Shown here piece after piece: positions 42,408-49,409 of a DNA stretch of 64,000 bases; the stretch's first letter is position 1; every line of letters begins with the position of its first letter. A program made the translations under genes and the position numbers. Origin of the DNA: Bin87 sp963665395 (GTDB lineage Bacteria > Chloroflexota > Dehalococcoidia > Lucifugimonadales > UBA3495); contig OY762251.1 of NCBI GenBank assembly GCA_963665395.2, forward strand, positions 1,054,001 through 1,118,000, read 5' to 3'. The notes beneath the pieces were generated by a model. It was not told the origin of the DNA. It saw only the letters and a program-made list of their open reading frames with translations, and ran no database searches.

Positions 42408-44435
42408 ATGACCAGCGCCCCCAATCACCGGACTTTTCTCGCTCGCGCCCTGGCCGACGGCCACGCCGCAATTGCCGGCGAGGGACGCAACGAGCGTATC
42501 CACTACCTCGCCGCCGGCCACTCGGAACGCTGGGCCGACCCGGAGGAGAAAGTCCGCGCCGAGCTGTGGGCGGAGCTCATCTACAAGTACGAATACGCGC
42601 CGGAGCGCATCGGTTTTGAGGTCAACGTGCCCCGGCGGACGCCCAACGACTACGCCGACCTGGTGATTTACTCCGACGACGAAAAGAAGATGCCCTACTT
42701 CGTCATCGAGTGCAAACGGGCGGATTTGTCCGATGCGGCGTTCACCCAGGCCATTGAGCAGGCTTGCGGCAACCGGGCCAGCCTGGGCGCGTTGTACTGC
42801 GGAACGGTGGCCGGCTTGACCCGCCGCCTGCTCCGCTTTGACAAGTATCCGGCCGGCGAGCGGGAACGGAACCACATGACCGACTTTCCGGTGCGGTACG
42901 GCAACCCACCGGAATGGCGATTCTACAAGAACGAACGCGGCAAAGACCTGGCCGCCGTGCCCCGGGAGGAGCTGCGCGCCGCCATCCGCAAGTGTCATCA
43001 AACCCTGTGGGAGGGCGGCCGGCGCAGCCCCATCGCGGCCTTCGGCGAGTTTTCCAAGCTGGTGTTCATCAAGCACCGCGACGAGAAGAACCTGGACCGG
43101 CCTGACGGCGACCCCTACGCCTTCCAGCGGCGGGACGGCGAAACCGCCGACCAACTGGCCGGCCGCGTCAACGCGCTCTACGATGCCGAACAGCGGATTG
43201 AGCCGGACGTGTTCACCGACCGCATCGCCGTTGACTCGTCCATCATGGCCCAGTGCGTGGAACACCTGGAGGGCATTTCGCTGGATCGGACGGAGCTGGA
43301 CACCAAGGGCGTGGCCTTCGAGGAGTTCATGGGCAGCTTCTTCAAGGGCGACTTCGGCCAGTATTTCACGCCGCGCGAACTGATTGCCTTCTGCGTCGCG
43401 GTGCTGGACCCCAAGCGCGCCGACTTCGTGCTGGACCCGGCCTGCGGCTCCGGCGGGTTCCTGCTGTACGCCCTGGACCACGTGCGCCGCGAGGCCGACC
43501 GGCGCTTTAACCCCGACAGCATCCAGCATTTTCAATACTGGCACGACTTCGCCCAACACAACCTTTACGGCCTGGAAATCAACGAAGAGTTGGCCCGCGT
43601 CGCCAAGATGAACATGATTATCCACGACGACGGCCATACCAACATCGTCGGCCACGACGCCATGGATTTCCCCGACCACATCCGCGAAAAGAACGCCGGC
43701 CTCACCGCCGGCAAGTTCGACCTGGTGCTCACCAACCCGCCCTTCGGCGCAACCATCCGCCGCACTGAAAAGGACGACGGCTACCTGGAACAGTTTGAGT
43801 TGATGCGCTACCTGGGCAAGAATTACCCCTTGCACTCGCAGATGACCGGCGCCGGCGACGAAACCGACACCGGGCGCCGGCCCCGGGAGGCCAAGCCCCG
43901 GGCCAGCATCAAGACGGAAATCGCCTTCCTGGAGCGGATTCACACTTTCCTCAAGCCGGGCACAGGCCGGGCCGCCGTGGTGCTGCCGGATGGAATCCTG
44001 ACCAACTCGTCGTTGCAGGGCGTCCGCCACTGGCTGCTCCACCACTTTCAGCTGCTGGGCGTGGTCAGCCTGCCGCAGTTCGCGTTCAGCCACTACGACG
44101 CCGGCGTCAAGGCCAGCATCGTCTTTCTGCGCCGGCTGGCCGCCGGCGAAACCGTACCCGACGACGCGCCCATCTTCATGGCGCTGACCGAAAACATCGG
44201 CTACGACGCCACCGGGCGTAAGACTTTTGAGGTTGAAGTCGAAGCGGAAACCCCCGAAGTCAGCAAAGTGGAACGCCACCGCTGCGACCTGTTCGACTAC
44301 CGCGTAACCTACGAATGGAGCCGCGCCGGCGGGGAAACAGGCTGGAGCGAGCGGCGGCGGGAGGTTATCCCCGGCACCGGCCTGGTGGGGCAGTGGGAAG
44401 AGTTTAATAAAGACCCCACGCCTTTTTTCGTGTAG
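42408..44435 (+). CDS. hsdM: Type I-like N6-adenine methylase (HsdM) with nuclease-like N-terminus
   Basis: The 675-residue product has an N-terminal HsdR_N-like region (VNVPRRTPNDYADLVIYS, then YFVIECKRADL), where Asp and E-x-K fit a PD-(D/E)xK nuclease core. The methylase part follows: GQYFTPRELIAFCV, motif I VLDPACGSGGFLLYALDH around residue 345, and catalytic motif IV LVLTNPPFGATI around residue 445. VVLPDGILTNSS and LPQFAFSHYDAGVKASIVFL are standard HsdM blocks. The frame ends just after a run of six T. The specificity part follows in the -1 frame and lacks its own start. No separate HsdR gene is nearby. Confidence 0.87.
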   Translation: MTSAPNHRTFLARALADGHAAIAGEGRNERIHYLAAGHSERWADPEEKVRAELWAELIYKYEYAPERIGFEVNVPRRTPNDYADLVIYSDDEKKMPYFVIECKRADLSDAAFTQAIEQACGNRASLGALYCGTVAGLTRRLLRFDKYPAGERERNHMTDFPVRYGNPPEWRFYKNERGKDLAAVPREELRAAIRKCHQTLWEGGRRSPIAAFGEFSKLVFIKHRDEKNLDRPDGDPYAFQRRDGETADQLAGRVNALYDAEQRIEPDVFTDRIAVDSSIMAQCVEHLEGISLDRTELDTKGVAFEEFMGSFFKGDFGQYFTPRELIAFCVAVLDPKRADFVLDPACGSGGFLLYALDHVRREADRRFNPDSIQHFQYWHDFAQHNLYGLEINEELARVAKMNMIIHDDGHTNIVGHDAMDFPDHIREKNAGLTAGKFDLVLTNPPFGATIRRTEKDDGYLEQFELMRYLGKNYPLHSQMTGAGDETDTGRRPREAKPRASIKTEIAFLERIHTFLKPGTGRAAVVLPDGILTNSSLQGVRHWLLHHFQLLGVVSLPQFAFSHYDAGVKASIVFLRRLAAGETVPDDAPIFMALTENIGYDATGRKTFEVEVEAETPEVSKVERHRCDLFDYRVTYEWSRAGGETGWSERRREVIPGTGLVGQWEEFNKDPTPFFV

Positions 44436-44563
44436 GCCCCGCTGCCACCGCATTTGCGCTGAAGTGGGGCGACGCCAAAGGCAGGCTGGATACCTGGTTC
44501 AACCATCCGCGCTACACGCTGCTCAATGCCCGGCTAGACGCCGCGCCGCTTCCGACGCCGCAG

Positions 44564-45838
44564 TTGGGCGGGTTGCTGGAGTCCATCTCCGGCGGCGCGA
44601 CTCCCAGCCGCAGCGACGATTCGCTGTATGCCGATGACGGAGTGCGGTTCTTCCGCATCCTCAACGTTGACGACGGCGAAATCATCGAGCGGGATTTGAA
44701 ATACGTCACTGGCGACGTTCACAATGGGCTGTTGGAACGCTCGCAGTTGGCCGCCGGCGACGTGCTGATGACCATTACCGGACGGGTCGGCTCGGCGGCG
44801 GTGGTTAGCGAAGAGCAGCTGCCGGCCAACATCAACCAGCACATCGCGCGGCTCCGCGTTGTCCGCGAACGCTGCCGGCCGGAGTTTCTCAGCGAATGGC
44901 TGAATTGCCCGGCCGGGCTGGAACTTTCCAACCGCTACGTGTCCGGCGGAACGCGGGCGGCGTTGGACTACGGCGCAATCCGCAACCTGCGGATGCCGTT
45001 GCCGTCGTTGGAAGTGCAGGATGCTCTGGTTGCTGCGATGGCGGTAGCACGGGCGGAGCGTAAGGCAAAACTGGCGGAGGCCGACGCGCTGCTGGCGGGG
45101 ATTGACGACTTTCTGTTGGACGCGCTGGGGATTGCGCCTCCGGTTGAGGATAGGCGGCGGGTGTTTGCGGTTCGAGGTCAATTTGCGGCTAATCGTATTG
45201 ACCCGCATTTTCATTCGCCCGATTTTGCGCGAATCGGTCAGATGCTGTCGCAAGTACACTGCGAACCGCTTGGACAGTTAGCCACGTTGTCAAAGGAAAC
45301 TTGGAACCCTCGAGACCACGAACTGCCAACGTTTCGCTACATTGAAATCAGCACGGTCAGTCCACAGACAGGAGAAGCCTATTGGAACGAGGTTCCAACA
45401 TCGGAAGCGCCCAGCCGGGCGCGGATGCAGGTCAAAGCGGACGACATCATTGTTAGCCTGACGCGCCCGCATCACGGTTCAATCGCTCATCTTGGCCCGG
45501 AGTTTGACGGCTGCATCGCCTCCACGGGCTTTGCAGTGATTCGCGGAGTGTCGGAACACGTCAGCCGCGAGTACCTATGGTGCATCCTGCGAGCAAAGTT
45601 CTGCCTGCAACAGATGCTCCAGCGTGCCAGCGGCGGCAACTACCCGGCCATCACGGAGTCAGAGCTAGAGAACGTTCTGATACCCGTCCCAGATGCCGAA
45701 ACGCAATATTACATCGCCGCCGAAATCATGCGACGGCGGGAAATGGCGCGGCGGCTGCGCGGCGAGGCGGAAGCGGGATGGGCGGCGGCGAAGGGGTGGT
45801 TTGAGGGGGAACTACTGGACAATCGTATCAACAGCTAA
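44564..45838 (+). CDS. hsdS: Type I specificity subunit-like protein (HsdS), start missing
   Basis: HsdS chooses the DNA target. The frame encodes two recognition domains, the first with LLESISGGATPSRSDDS and RLRVVRERCRPEFLSEWLNC, the second with PLGQLATLSKETWNPRD and SREYLWCILRAKFCLQQML. A conserved helix with Ala/Arg/Lys/Glu repeats lies between. Family-like sequence begins earlier than the TTG at 44564 (ALKWGDAKGRLDTWFNHPRY), in a frame open from 44411 but without any ATG, GTG or TTG. That part directly joins the hsdM end in the -1 frame at a T6 run (44423-44428). So the protein is probably made as an HsdM-HsdS fusion by frameshifting, or the gene has a 1-base deletion. Confidence 0.8.
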   Translation: MGGLLESISGGATPSRSDDSLYADDGVRFFRILNVDDGEIIERDLKYVTGDVHNGLLERSQLAAGDVLMTITGRVGSAAVVSEEQLPANINQHIARLRVVRERCRPEFLSEWLNCPAGLELSNRYVSGGTRAALDYGAIRNLRMPLPSLEVQDALVAAMAVARAERKAKLAEADALLAGIDDFLLDALGIAPPVEDRRRVFAVRGQFAANRIDPHFHSPDFARIGQMLSQVHCEPLGQLATLSKETWNPRDHELPTFRYIEISTVSPQTGEAYWNEVPTSEAPSRARMQVKADDIIVSLTRPHHGSIAHLGPEFDGCIASTGFAVIRGVSEHVSREYLWCILRAKFCLQQMLQRASGGNYPAITESELENVLIPVPDAETQYYIAAEIMRRREMARRLRGEAEAGWAAAKGWFEGELLDNRINS

Positions 45839-45866
45839 TCAATCTGTTGTAAATCTAGTATTCCCC

Positions 45867-46028
45867 TTACCCGCTACAGAGCAATTTGTGGAGGGGCCAG
45901 CCTACCAAAACTTGCGAGCGTATCACTCCGTCTTCCCTGCACGCTTTTGAATCAGGTTCCAAACATGCCGCTGCAACAGTCATGAGGGCCACAATCAAGA
46001 TTGCCAAACCGATTTTCTTGATGGTCAT
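45867..46028 (-). CDS. Small putative lipoprotein (53 aa)
   Basis: A short frame with a convincing lipoprotein signal: MTIKKIGLAILIVALMTVAA followed by A-C (lipobox VAAAC). The mature part is about 31 residues (CLEPDSKACREDGVIRSQVL and so on) with two further cysteines. AAGGAA lies seven bases before the ATG. It occupies the gap between hsdS and the first PIN cassette. Function is unknown; it may be a decayed remnant of a longer lipoprotein. Confidence 0.5.
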   Translation of the reverse strand: MTIKKIGLAILIVALMTVAAACLEPDSKACREDGVIRSQVLVGWPLHKLLCSG

Positions 46029-46103
46029 TGTACAGTTCCTTTCGCAGGCTACCCCAGCATCGCAAAAAACCCGGCTGGCTTGAAGTAGTGGTTACCGGAT
46101 GAG

Positions 46104-46433
46104 CTAATCTGCCCAAACCATGGTGAATGATTTGAGTTCGCTTATGCGCAGTAGCCGGCCGTCGGGCGAGTATTCGCCGATGCCGGTTACGATGGCGTGG
46201 CGGACGTCGTTGGCCTGGAACGCTCCCGCTACCTCAATATGCCATTTGGCCGGATACGGGCTGACGATAAGGTCGCCGTTGTCCAACAGCAATTGGAAGA
46301 CGCCGTCCTCGGGTTCGTCGTCGGGAGTTGGCGGGTCCATTTGAACGGCGCGCACTTGGCCTGCCACTTCCACCGGGCGCAGGTTTTCGGGGTTATGATC
46401 CCGCACTTTATCCAAGCCTGATGACAATGACAT
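46104..46433 (-). CDS. X2 protein of PIN cassette, copy 1
   Basis: A 109-residue soluble protein of unknown family. Key blocks are NLRPVEVAGQVRAVQMDPP, FQLLLDNGDLIVSPYPAKWH, and AIVTGIGEYSPDGRLLRISE. It is clearly homologous to the first protein of the same cassette (X1, 46865-47200), so two paralogues flank one PIN gene. The predominance of beta strands suggests a small barrel. It may be a second antitoxin or a regulator. It begins 15 bases after the PIN stop. A second copy of the whole three-gene set lies at 53764-54860. Confidence 0.72.
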   Translation of the reverse strand: MSLSSGLDKVRDHNPENLRPVEVAGQVRAVQMDPPTPDDEPEDGVFQLLLDNGDLIVSPYPAKWHIEVAGAFQANDVRHAIVTGIGEYSPDGRLLRISELKSFTMVWAD

Positions 46434-46448
46434 TGGGAGCCTCCTTGT

Positions 46449-46868
46449 CTATTGCAGCAGAATGACGAACCCGTATTGCTCAAAGTGATGGTCGCTGGTG
46501 AGAGCCTCTCGAATGCCGAATCGCTCCATCGCCAGGAAACTGGCGCAGTCGGTGATGCTCCATGCCTTATCATCAGCCGCAGTCCTGAACAGGTTAAAGG
46601 CTTCGTCAAATTGCTCTTGGGATTGCGGGATGATGGACACTTGCGGATCTTGGGTAATCCGGTCAATCAAGTCGATAGCCGCGTGCCTCAATCGGGCTGA
46701 GGAGCCGCTTCTGGGAGCAAGCACTTCGTTAAGCACTAACTGTGTGGTGAATATGCGCCCGTTTTCCAGTTCAATCACGGCAGTGTAATCGGCAGCCTTC
46801 TGGTGCAACTCGTCGTCCGGGTCAATTCTTCCAATCCAGTATGAGGCATCGCCAAAGTAGTGTTTCAT
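46449..46868 (-). CDS. PIN-domain ribonuclease toxin, copy 1
   Basis: A 139-residue PIN-domain protein, probably a VapC-type RNA-cutting toxin. The first acidic residue is in MKHYFGDASYWIGRIDPDDE (Asp7). The remaining acidic residues are visible as LVLNEVLAPR (Glu), AWSITDCASFLAM (Asp) and ALTSDHHFEQYGF (Asp), so the four-residue metal site is complete. I start at the Met that begins the PIN fold (46868); the frame runs 15 codons farther. That start overlaps the X1 stop by four bases (ATGA), so toxin is translated after X1. It has a closely similar copy at 54109. Confidence 0.85.
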   Translation of the reverse strand: MKHYFGDASYWIGRIDPDDELHQKAADYTAVIELENGRIFTTQLVLNEVLAPRSGSSARLRHAAIDLIDRITQDPQVSIIPQSQEQFDEAFNLFRTAADDKAWSITDCASFLAMERFGIREALTSDHHFEQYGFVILLQ

Positions 46869-47200
46869 GCGCCTGCTCGCAATTTCATGCGGCGACGGAA
46901 AACGGATTGCCAATCGGGTACGTTGGTTTCGTCGAAGGATTTGAGCTCGCGGATGCGCTGTAGCTTGCCATCGGATGAAAATTCGCCGATGCCGGAAACG
47001 ATGGCGCGGCGCATATCGTTGGATTGGTAGGCGGCGCCAACATCAACGTGCCACTCCGCCGGGTACGGGCAGAAGATGGTATTTCCATCTTCCAGCAGCA
47101 GTTGGAAAGTTCCGCCGCCGCCCTTGCCCGGCGGGTTCATCTGGACGCCGCGCACCTGGCCCCTGACTTCGACCGGGCGGCAGTTTTCTGGCTGGGTCAT
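46865..47200 (-). CDS. X1 protein (antitoxin candidate) of PIN cassette, copy 1
   Basis: A 111-residue protein: NCRPVEVRGQVRGVQMNPPG, a glycine-rich loop, TFQLLLEDGNTIFCPYPAEW, and RAIVSGIGEFSSDGKLQRIR, ending with a basic tail RRRMKLRAGA. It is the first gene of the cassette, preceded by CCAGGAGGCGGAGC, and couples directly to the PIN toxin. Position and size fit an antitoxin, but no known DNA-binding antitoxin motif (AbrB, RHH, Phd, HTH) is visible. It shares its whole plan with X2. ATTCTATTGTAG upstream (47239-47250) is conserved in the second copy and may belong to the promoter. Confidence 0.72.
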   Translation of the reverse strand: MTQPENCRPVEVRGQVRGVQMNPPGKGGGGTFQLLLEDGNTIFCPYPAEWHVDVGAAYQSNDMRRAIVSGIGEFSSDGKLQRIRELKSFDETNVPDWQSVFRRRMKLRAGA

Positions 47201-47311
47201 GCTCCGCCTCCTGGCGAATTGACGTTGAAGGTTATAGATTCTATTGTAGCATCCCCGTTGCCAGTTCGCCGAACGGCGACTTGCGTCAAGGTAGCCCAAG
47301 GAGGTTCAGCC

Positions 47312-47605
47312 ATGACAATCCCCAAATCCAAGCAAGCGTGGACAATCGCCGACGCGCAGGCGAACCTGGCCGAGGTGTTGCGCCGCGCCGAGACCGAGGG
47401 GCCGCAGTACATCGAAGCGGCGGGAACTTTTGTGGTGACGCCGGTCGAGCCGGCGCAAGACCGGGAAGAGCCGGAGCTGACGCTGGGCCAGTGGCTGGTG
47501 AAGTACGCGCCCCGGGGCGCTAATCTCGTGGTCCCGGACGACGAACCCCTGGAAGACGAAAACCCATTCGACGAAAGCCCATTCACTGGTGAAGACAACG
47601 GATGA
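47312..47605 (+). CDS. Phd/YefM-type antitoxin
   Basis: A 97-residue antitoxin. The N-terminal Phd-type DNA-binding part reads KQAWTIADAQANLAEVLRRA, followed by EGPQYIEAAGTFVVTPVE. The long acidic C-terminus (PDDEPLEDENPFDESPFTGE) should wrap and inhibit the toxin. AAGGAGG stands eight bases before the ATG. The stop overlaps the start of the PIN toxin (ATGA). It probably represses its own promoter. Two degenerate relatives of its N-terminus lie at 49190 and 53468. Confidence 0.9.
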   Translation: MTIPKSKQAWTIADAQANLAEVLRRAETEGPQYIEAAGTFVVTPVEPAQDREEPELTLGQWLVKYAPRGANLVVPDDEPLEDENPFDESPFTGEDNG

Positions 47606-48024
47606 CAGAGTACGCTCTGGACACCAACGTAGTATCCGAACCGACTAAGCAGGTTCGAGACCCGCGCGTCATGGCGTTTCTGAATGAGGAGACTGCCCAG
47701 CTCTGGCTTCCCTCAATCGTGGTGCATGAAATGGAGTACGGCGTACAGCGGTTGCCGCAAGGACAACGCCGCAACCGGCTGCGCGGGATGATCGATGGCA
47801 TAGTTGCCTCGTATGGCAACCGAATACTGCCCTTGGAGCAGGACGGGGCGGAATGGGCCGCCTCATTCCGAGTACAAGCGGAACGCGACGGGCGGTTACT
47901 TCGCGTCAGCGATGCGCTAATCGCCGGCATCGCCAAAGCCAACGATTTGACGCTTGCAACGCGGAACGTCAGGGATTTTCAAGGGTTGGATGTTGAGGTG
48001 TTCAATCCCTGGGAACAGTTTTAG
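47602..48024 (+). CDS. vapC: VapC/FitB-type PIN toxin
   Basis: A 140-residue PIN-domain ribonuclease toxin, partner of the preceding antitoxin. The metal-binding acids are in YALDTNVVSEPTK (Asp7), IVVHEMEYGVQRL (Glu), LRVSDALIAGIAK (Asp) and LATRNVRDFQGLD (Asp in the last motif). The sequence NVVSE and GVxRLPxGxRR match the FitB-like branch. It is cytosolic and should cut tRNA, rRNA or mRNA when released. A strong hairpin at 48045-48070 follows the gene. Confidence 0.92.
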   Translation: MTEYALDTNVVSEPTKQVRDPRVMAFLNEETAQLWLPSIVVHEMEYGVQRLPQGQRRNRLRGMIDGIVASYGNRILPLEQDGAEWAASFRVQAERDGRLLRVSDALIAGIAKANDLTLATRNVRDFQGLDVEVFNPWEQF

Positions 48025-48044
48025 ATTTATCAGCCACACGCCGG

Positions 48045-48070
48045 CCTGCTACGCGCCGAAGCGTAGCAGG
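48045..48070. terminator. Hairpin after vapC
   Basis: CCTGCTACGC-GCCGAA-GCGTAGCAGG, a perfect 10-bp stem with a 6-base loop, 21 bases after the vapC stop. It lacks a T-run, so it may be a terminator or a processing site. Confidence 0.5.
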
Positions 48071-48120
48071 TTGGGCGGCGGCGAAGCGGTGGTTTGAGTT
48101 AGAATTGTTGGGAGAGCTCG
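48071..48120 (+). pseudogene. Tail fragment resembling the end of hsdS
   Basis: The bases read GWAAAKRWFELELLG, similar to the HsdS end at 45776-45825 (GWAAAKGWFEGELLD). No start codon or upstream domain is left. A similar fragment lies at 53041. Confidence 0.4.
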
Positions 48121-48141
48121 GGGAACGTTAGGAGGCATAAA

Positions 48142-48660
48142 ATGCCAATTATCAAACTGCCGGATCACTTGCGTGATGCCGTCCCCAGCGCCTTGGCCAA
48201 CCATCTCACTCGCCGGATCGAAAAGGGCAGCGCGGTGGCTGTATTGACGTACCAGCGCGCCGAAAACGGCGAGCGCCAGTATCTCGTCGAGTTCAAAAAC
48301 ACGGAAAACGCCAATGTTTTGGCGTCATACTGCGGACAAAGCGGCCGAGTTGACGGCAAGCAGCGGGTGCCTCTGTTCCCTTACCGGCCGGACTGGCCCC
48401 AGGAATTGGAGCGGGACACCGACGCCGATGACCAGGTTTTTGCGCTGGAGCACAGCCCGCCGGAAGGGGGAGCGGAGCACGGCTTCCGAGTGGAGTTCAC
48501 CCTGCCCGGGTCGCCGGTCGCGGATCTGGCGCTGGAAGCCAGAGCGCAGGAGGGTGAAACCGTCCCCTTGCAGCGAACCGAGTCTTATCGCGCTCGGGGC
48601 GAGCGCTGGCAGGATAATGCGCTCTCGGCAATGCGGAGGCTTGTCGGGGGATCCCGATGA
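48142..48660 (+). CDS. Hypothetical protein (172 aa)
   Basis: I do not recognise this family. The 172-residue protein is soluble; the first 100 residues contain IIKLPDHLRDAVPSALANHL and a beta-rich part (YLVEFKNTENANVLASYC, DGKQRVPLFPYRPDWP). The ATG is preceded by TTAGGAGGCATAAA, a strong ribosome-binding site. Its TGA overlaps an ATG at 48657 that opened the original version of the next gene (see 48840), so the two were once a coupled pair. Gene size and position suggest a toxin-antitoxin-like or defence-linked pair, without proof. Confidence 0.7.
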   Translation: MPIIKLPDHLRDAVPSALANHLTRRIEKGSAVAVLTYQRAENGERQYLVEFKNTENANVLASYCGQSGRVDGKQRVPLFPYRPDWPQELERDTDADDQVFALEHSPPEGGAEHGFRVEFTLPGSPVADLALEARAQEGETVPLQRTESYRARGERWQDNALSAMRRLVGGSR

Positions 48661-48709
48661 CAATACGCGTACCGGAGCCCACCAGAAGCCGCGACGACCG
48701 CAAGGAGAT

Positions 48710-48844
48710 CTCATGCGTACCCACTTTGTCATTGCGAGGAGCGTAGCGACGTGGCAATCTCGTTAGGGCAACGATGGGCGCTACGGGAGCGAGATTGCCA
48801 CGCTGCGCTCGCAATGACAGTCCATGAAAGTGGGTACGCATGAG
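48710..48844. repeat. F1-B element that split a gene and donated a start codon
   Basis: A 135-bp element that looks identical to 17188-17322 in reverse orientation. The 9-bp duplication CAAGGAGAT lies at 48701-48709 and 48845-48853. Its right end, GTACGCATGAG, contains the ATG (48840) from which the downstream gene can now be read in frame. Confidence 0.88.
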
Positions 48845-49163
48845 CAAGGAGATAGATCGACAATATAAAGAAACTCAACTATACCTGCCCAGGCAATGCG
48901 TTCCCGGAGAAACACACGGCCCGGCGCCGGATGATGCAAGGACGGTCGATATGTTTCACGTGATGAGCGCGGAAGGATACTTTGTAGAAGTTGCGCCACG
49001 ACGCTACGCGATAACTGCGAAAGGCATCCAATGCCGAGACCGGTTGCAACGCCCGGCATGGCGGCAGTGGCTGTTGGACAACGCGCAATGGGTATTCCCA
49101 ACGGTCGTAGCGGTCGCTTCCGTTATCGTCGCCATCTGCGCAGTAATCGTCGGCGCGAACTGA
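48840..49163 (+). CDS. C-terminal-anchored membrane protein with a repeat-derived start
   Basis: A 107-residue protein of unknown function with a C-terminal transmembrane helix (WVFPTVVAVASVIVAICAVIVGAN) and a soluble N-terminal part containing YFVEVAPRRYAITAKGIQ. The ATG belongs to the right end of the F1-B element. Without the element and one duplication copy (144 bp), the frame begins at ATG 48657, overlapping the previous stop (ATGA), and reads MTIRVPEPTRSRDDRKEIDR before joining the present protein. So insertion replaced about 15 residues by MS and kept the frame. Whether translation now starts there is untested; no good ribosome-binding site precedes it. Confidence 0.6.
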   Translation: MSKEIDRQYKETQLYLPRQCVPGETHGPAPDDARTVDMFHVMSAEGYFVEVAPRRYAITAKGIQCRDRLQRPAWRQWLLDNAQWVFPTVVAVASVIVAICAVIVGAN

Positions 49164-49189
49164 CGATTTCAAAGTTTGCCGAAGGGGCA

Positions 49190-49282
49190 ATGAATATGGC
49201 AATTTTCAAGTCCAAGCGTGTGTGGACGGTGGCCGACGTCCAGGCCAACCTGTCCGAAGCGCTGTGGGATGGCAGGCAGTAA
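49190..49282 (+). pseudogene. Truncated Phd-type antitoxin fragment
   Basis: The frame reads MNMAIFKSKRVWTVADVQAN and LSEALWDGRQ, then TAA. It matches the N-terminal 25 residues of the Phd antitoxin at 47312 (KQAWTIADAQANLAEVL), but the toxin-binding part and the toxin gene are lost. GAAGGGGCA precedes the ATG. Confidence 0.7.
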
Positions 49283-49287
49283 TATGC

Positions 49288-49374
49288 TTGACAACGGGAT
49301 TGCTTCCGCGCACAATTGAGTTGCCCCCCTGTTGCCTAGGCGGCAGGGTAGCGAAGCCGCCGTGAGGCGGTTTT
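49288..49374 (+). promoter_or_regulatory. Promoter and hairpin leader before the NYN gene
   Basis: TTGACA at 49288-49293 and CACAAT at 49311-49316 (17-base gap), then a TTGCCTAGGCGGCA hairpin and a terminator-like GCCGCC-GTGA-GGCGG-TTTT at 49356-49374, 36 bases before the NYN ATG. This could be an attenuated leader or a small RNA; there is no direct evidence. Confidence 0.35.
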
Positions 49375-49409
49375 CGCATTTATCAGGATGCAACCCTCGC
49401 GGATAACTG

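Noticed and set aside
42285..44453. 722-codon minus-strand frame opposite hsdM
   Set aside because: Shadow of hsdM, without any recognisable domain.
49031..49189. Upstream extension of the truncated antitoxin to 49031
   Set aside because: The extension overlaps the membrane-protein gene at 48840 in another frame and shows no antitoxin features.
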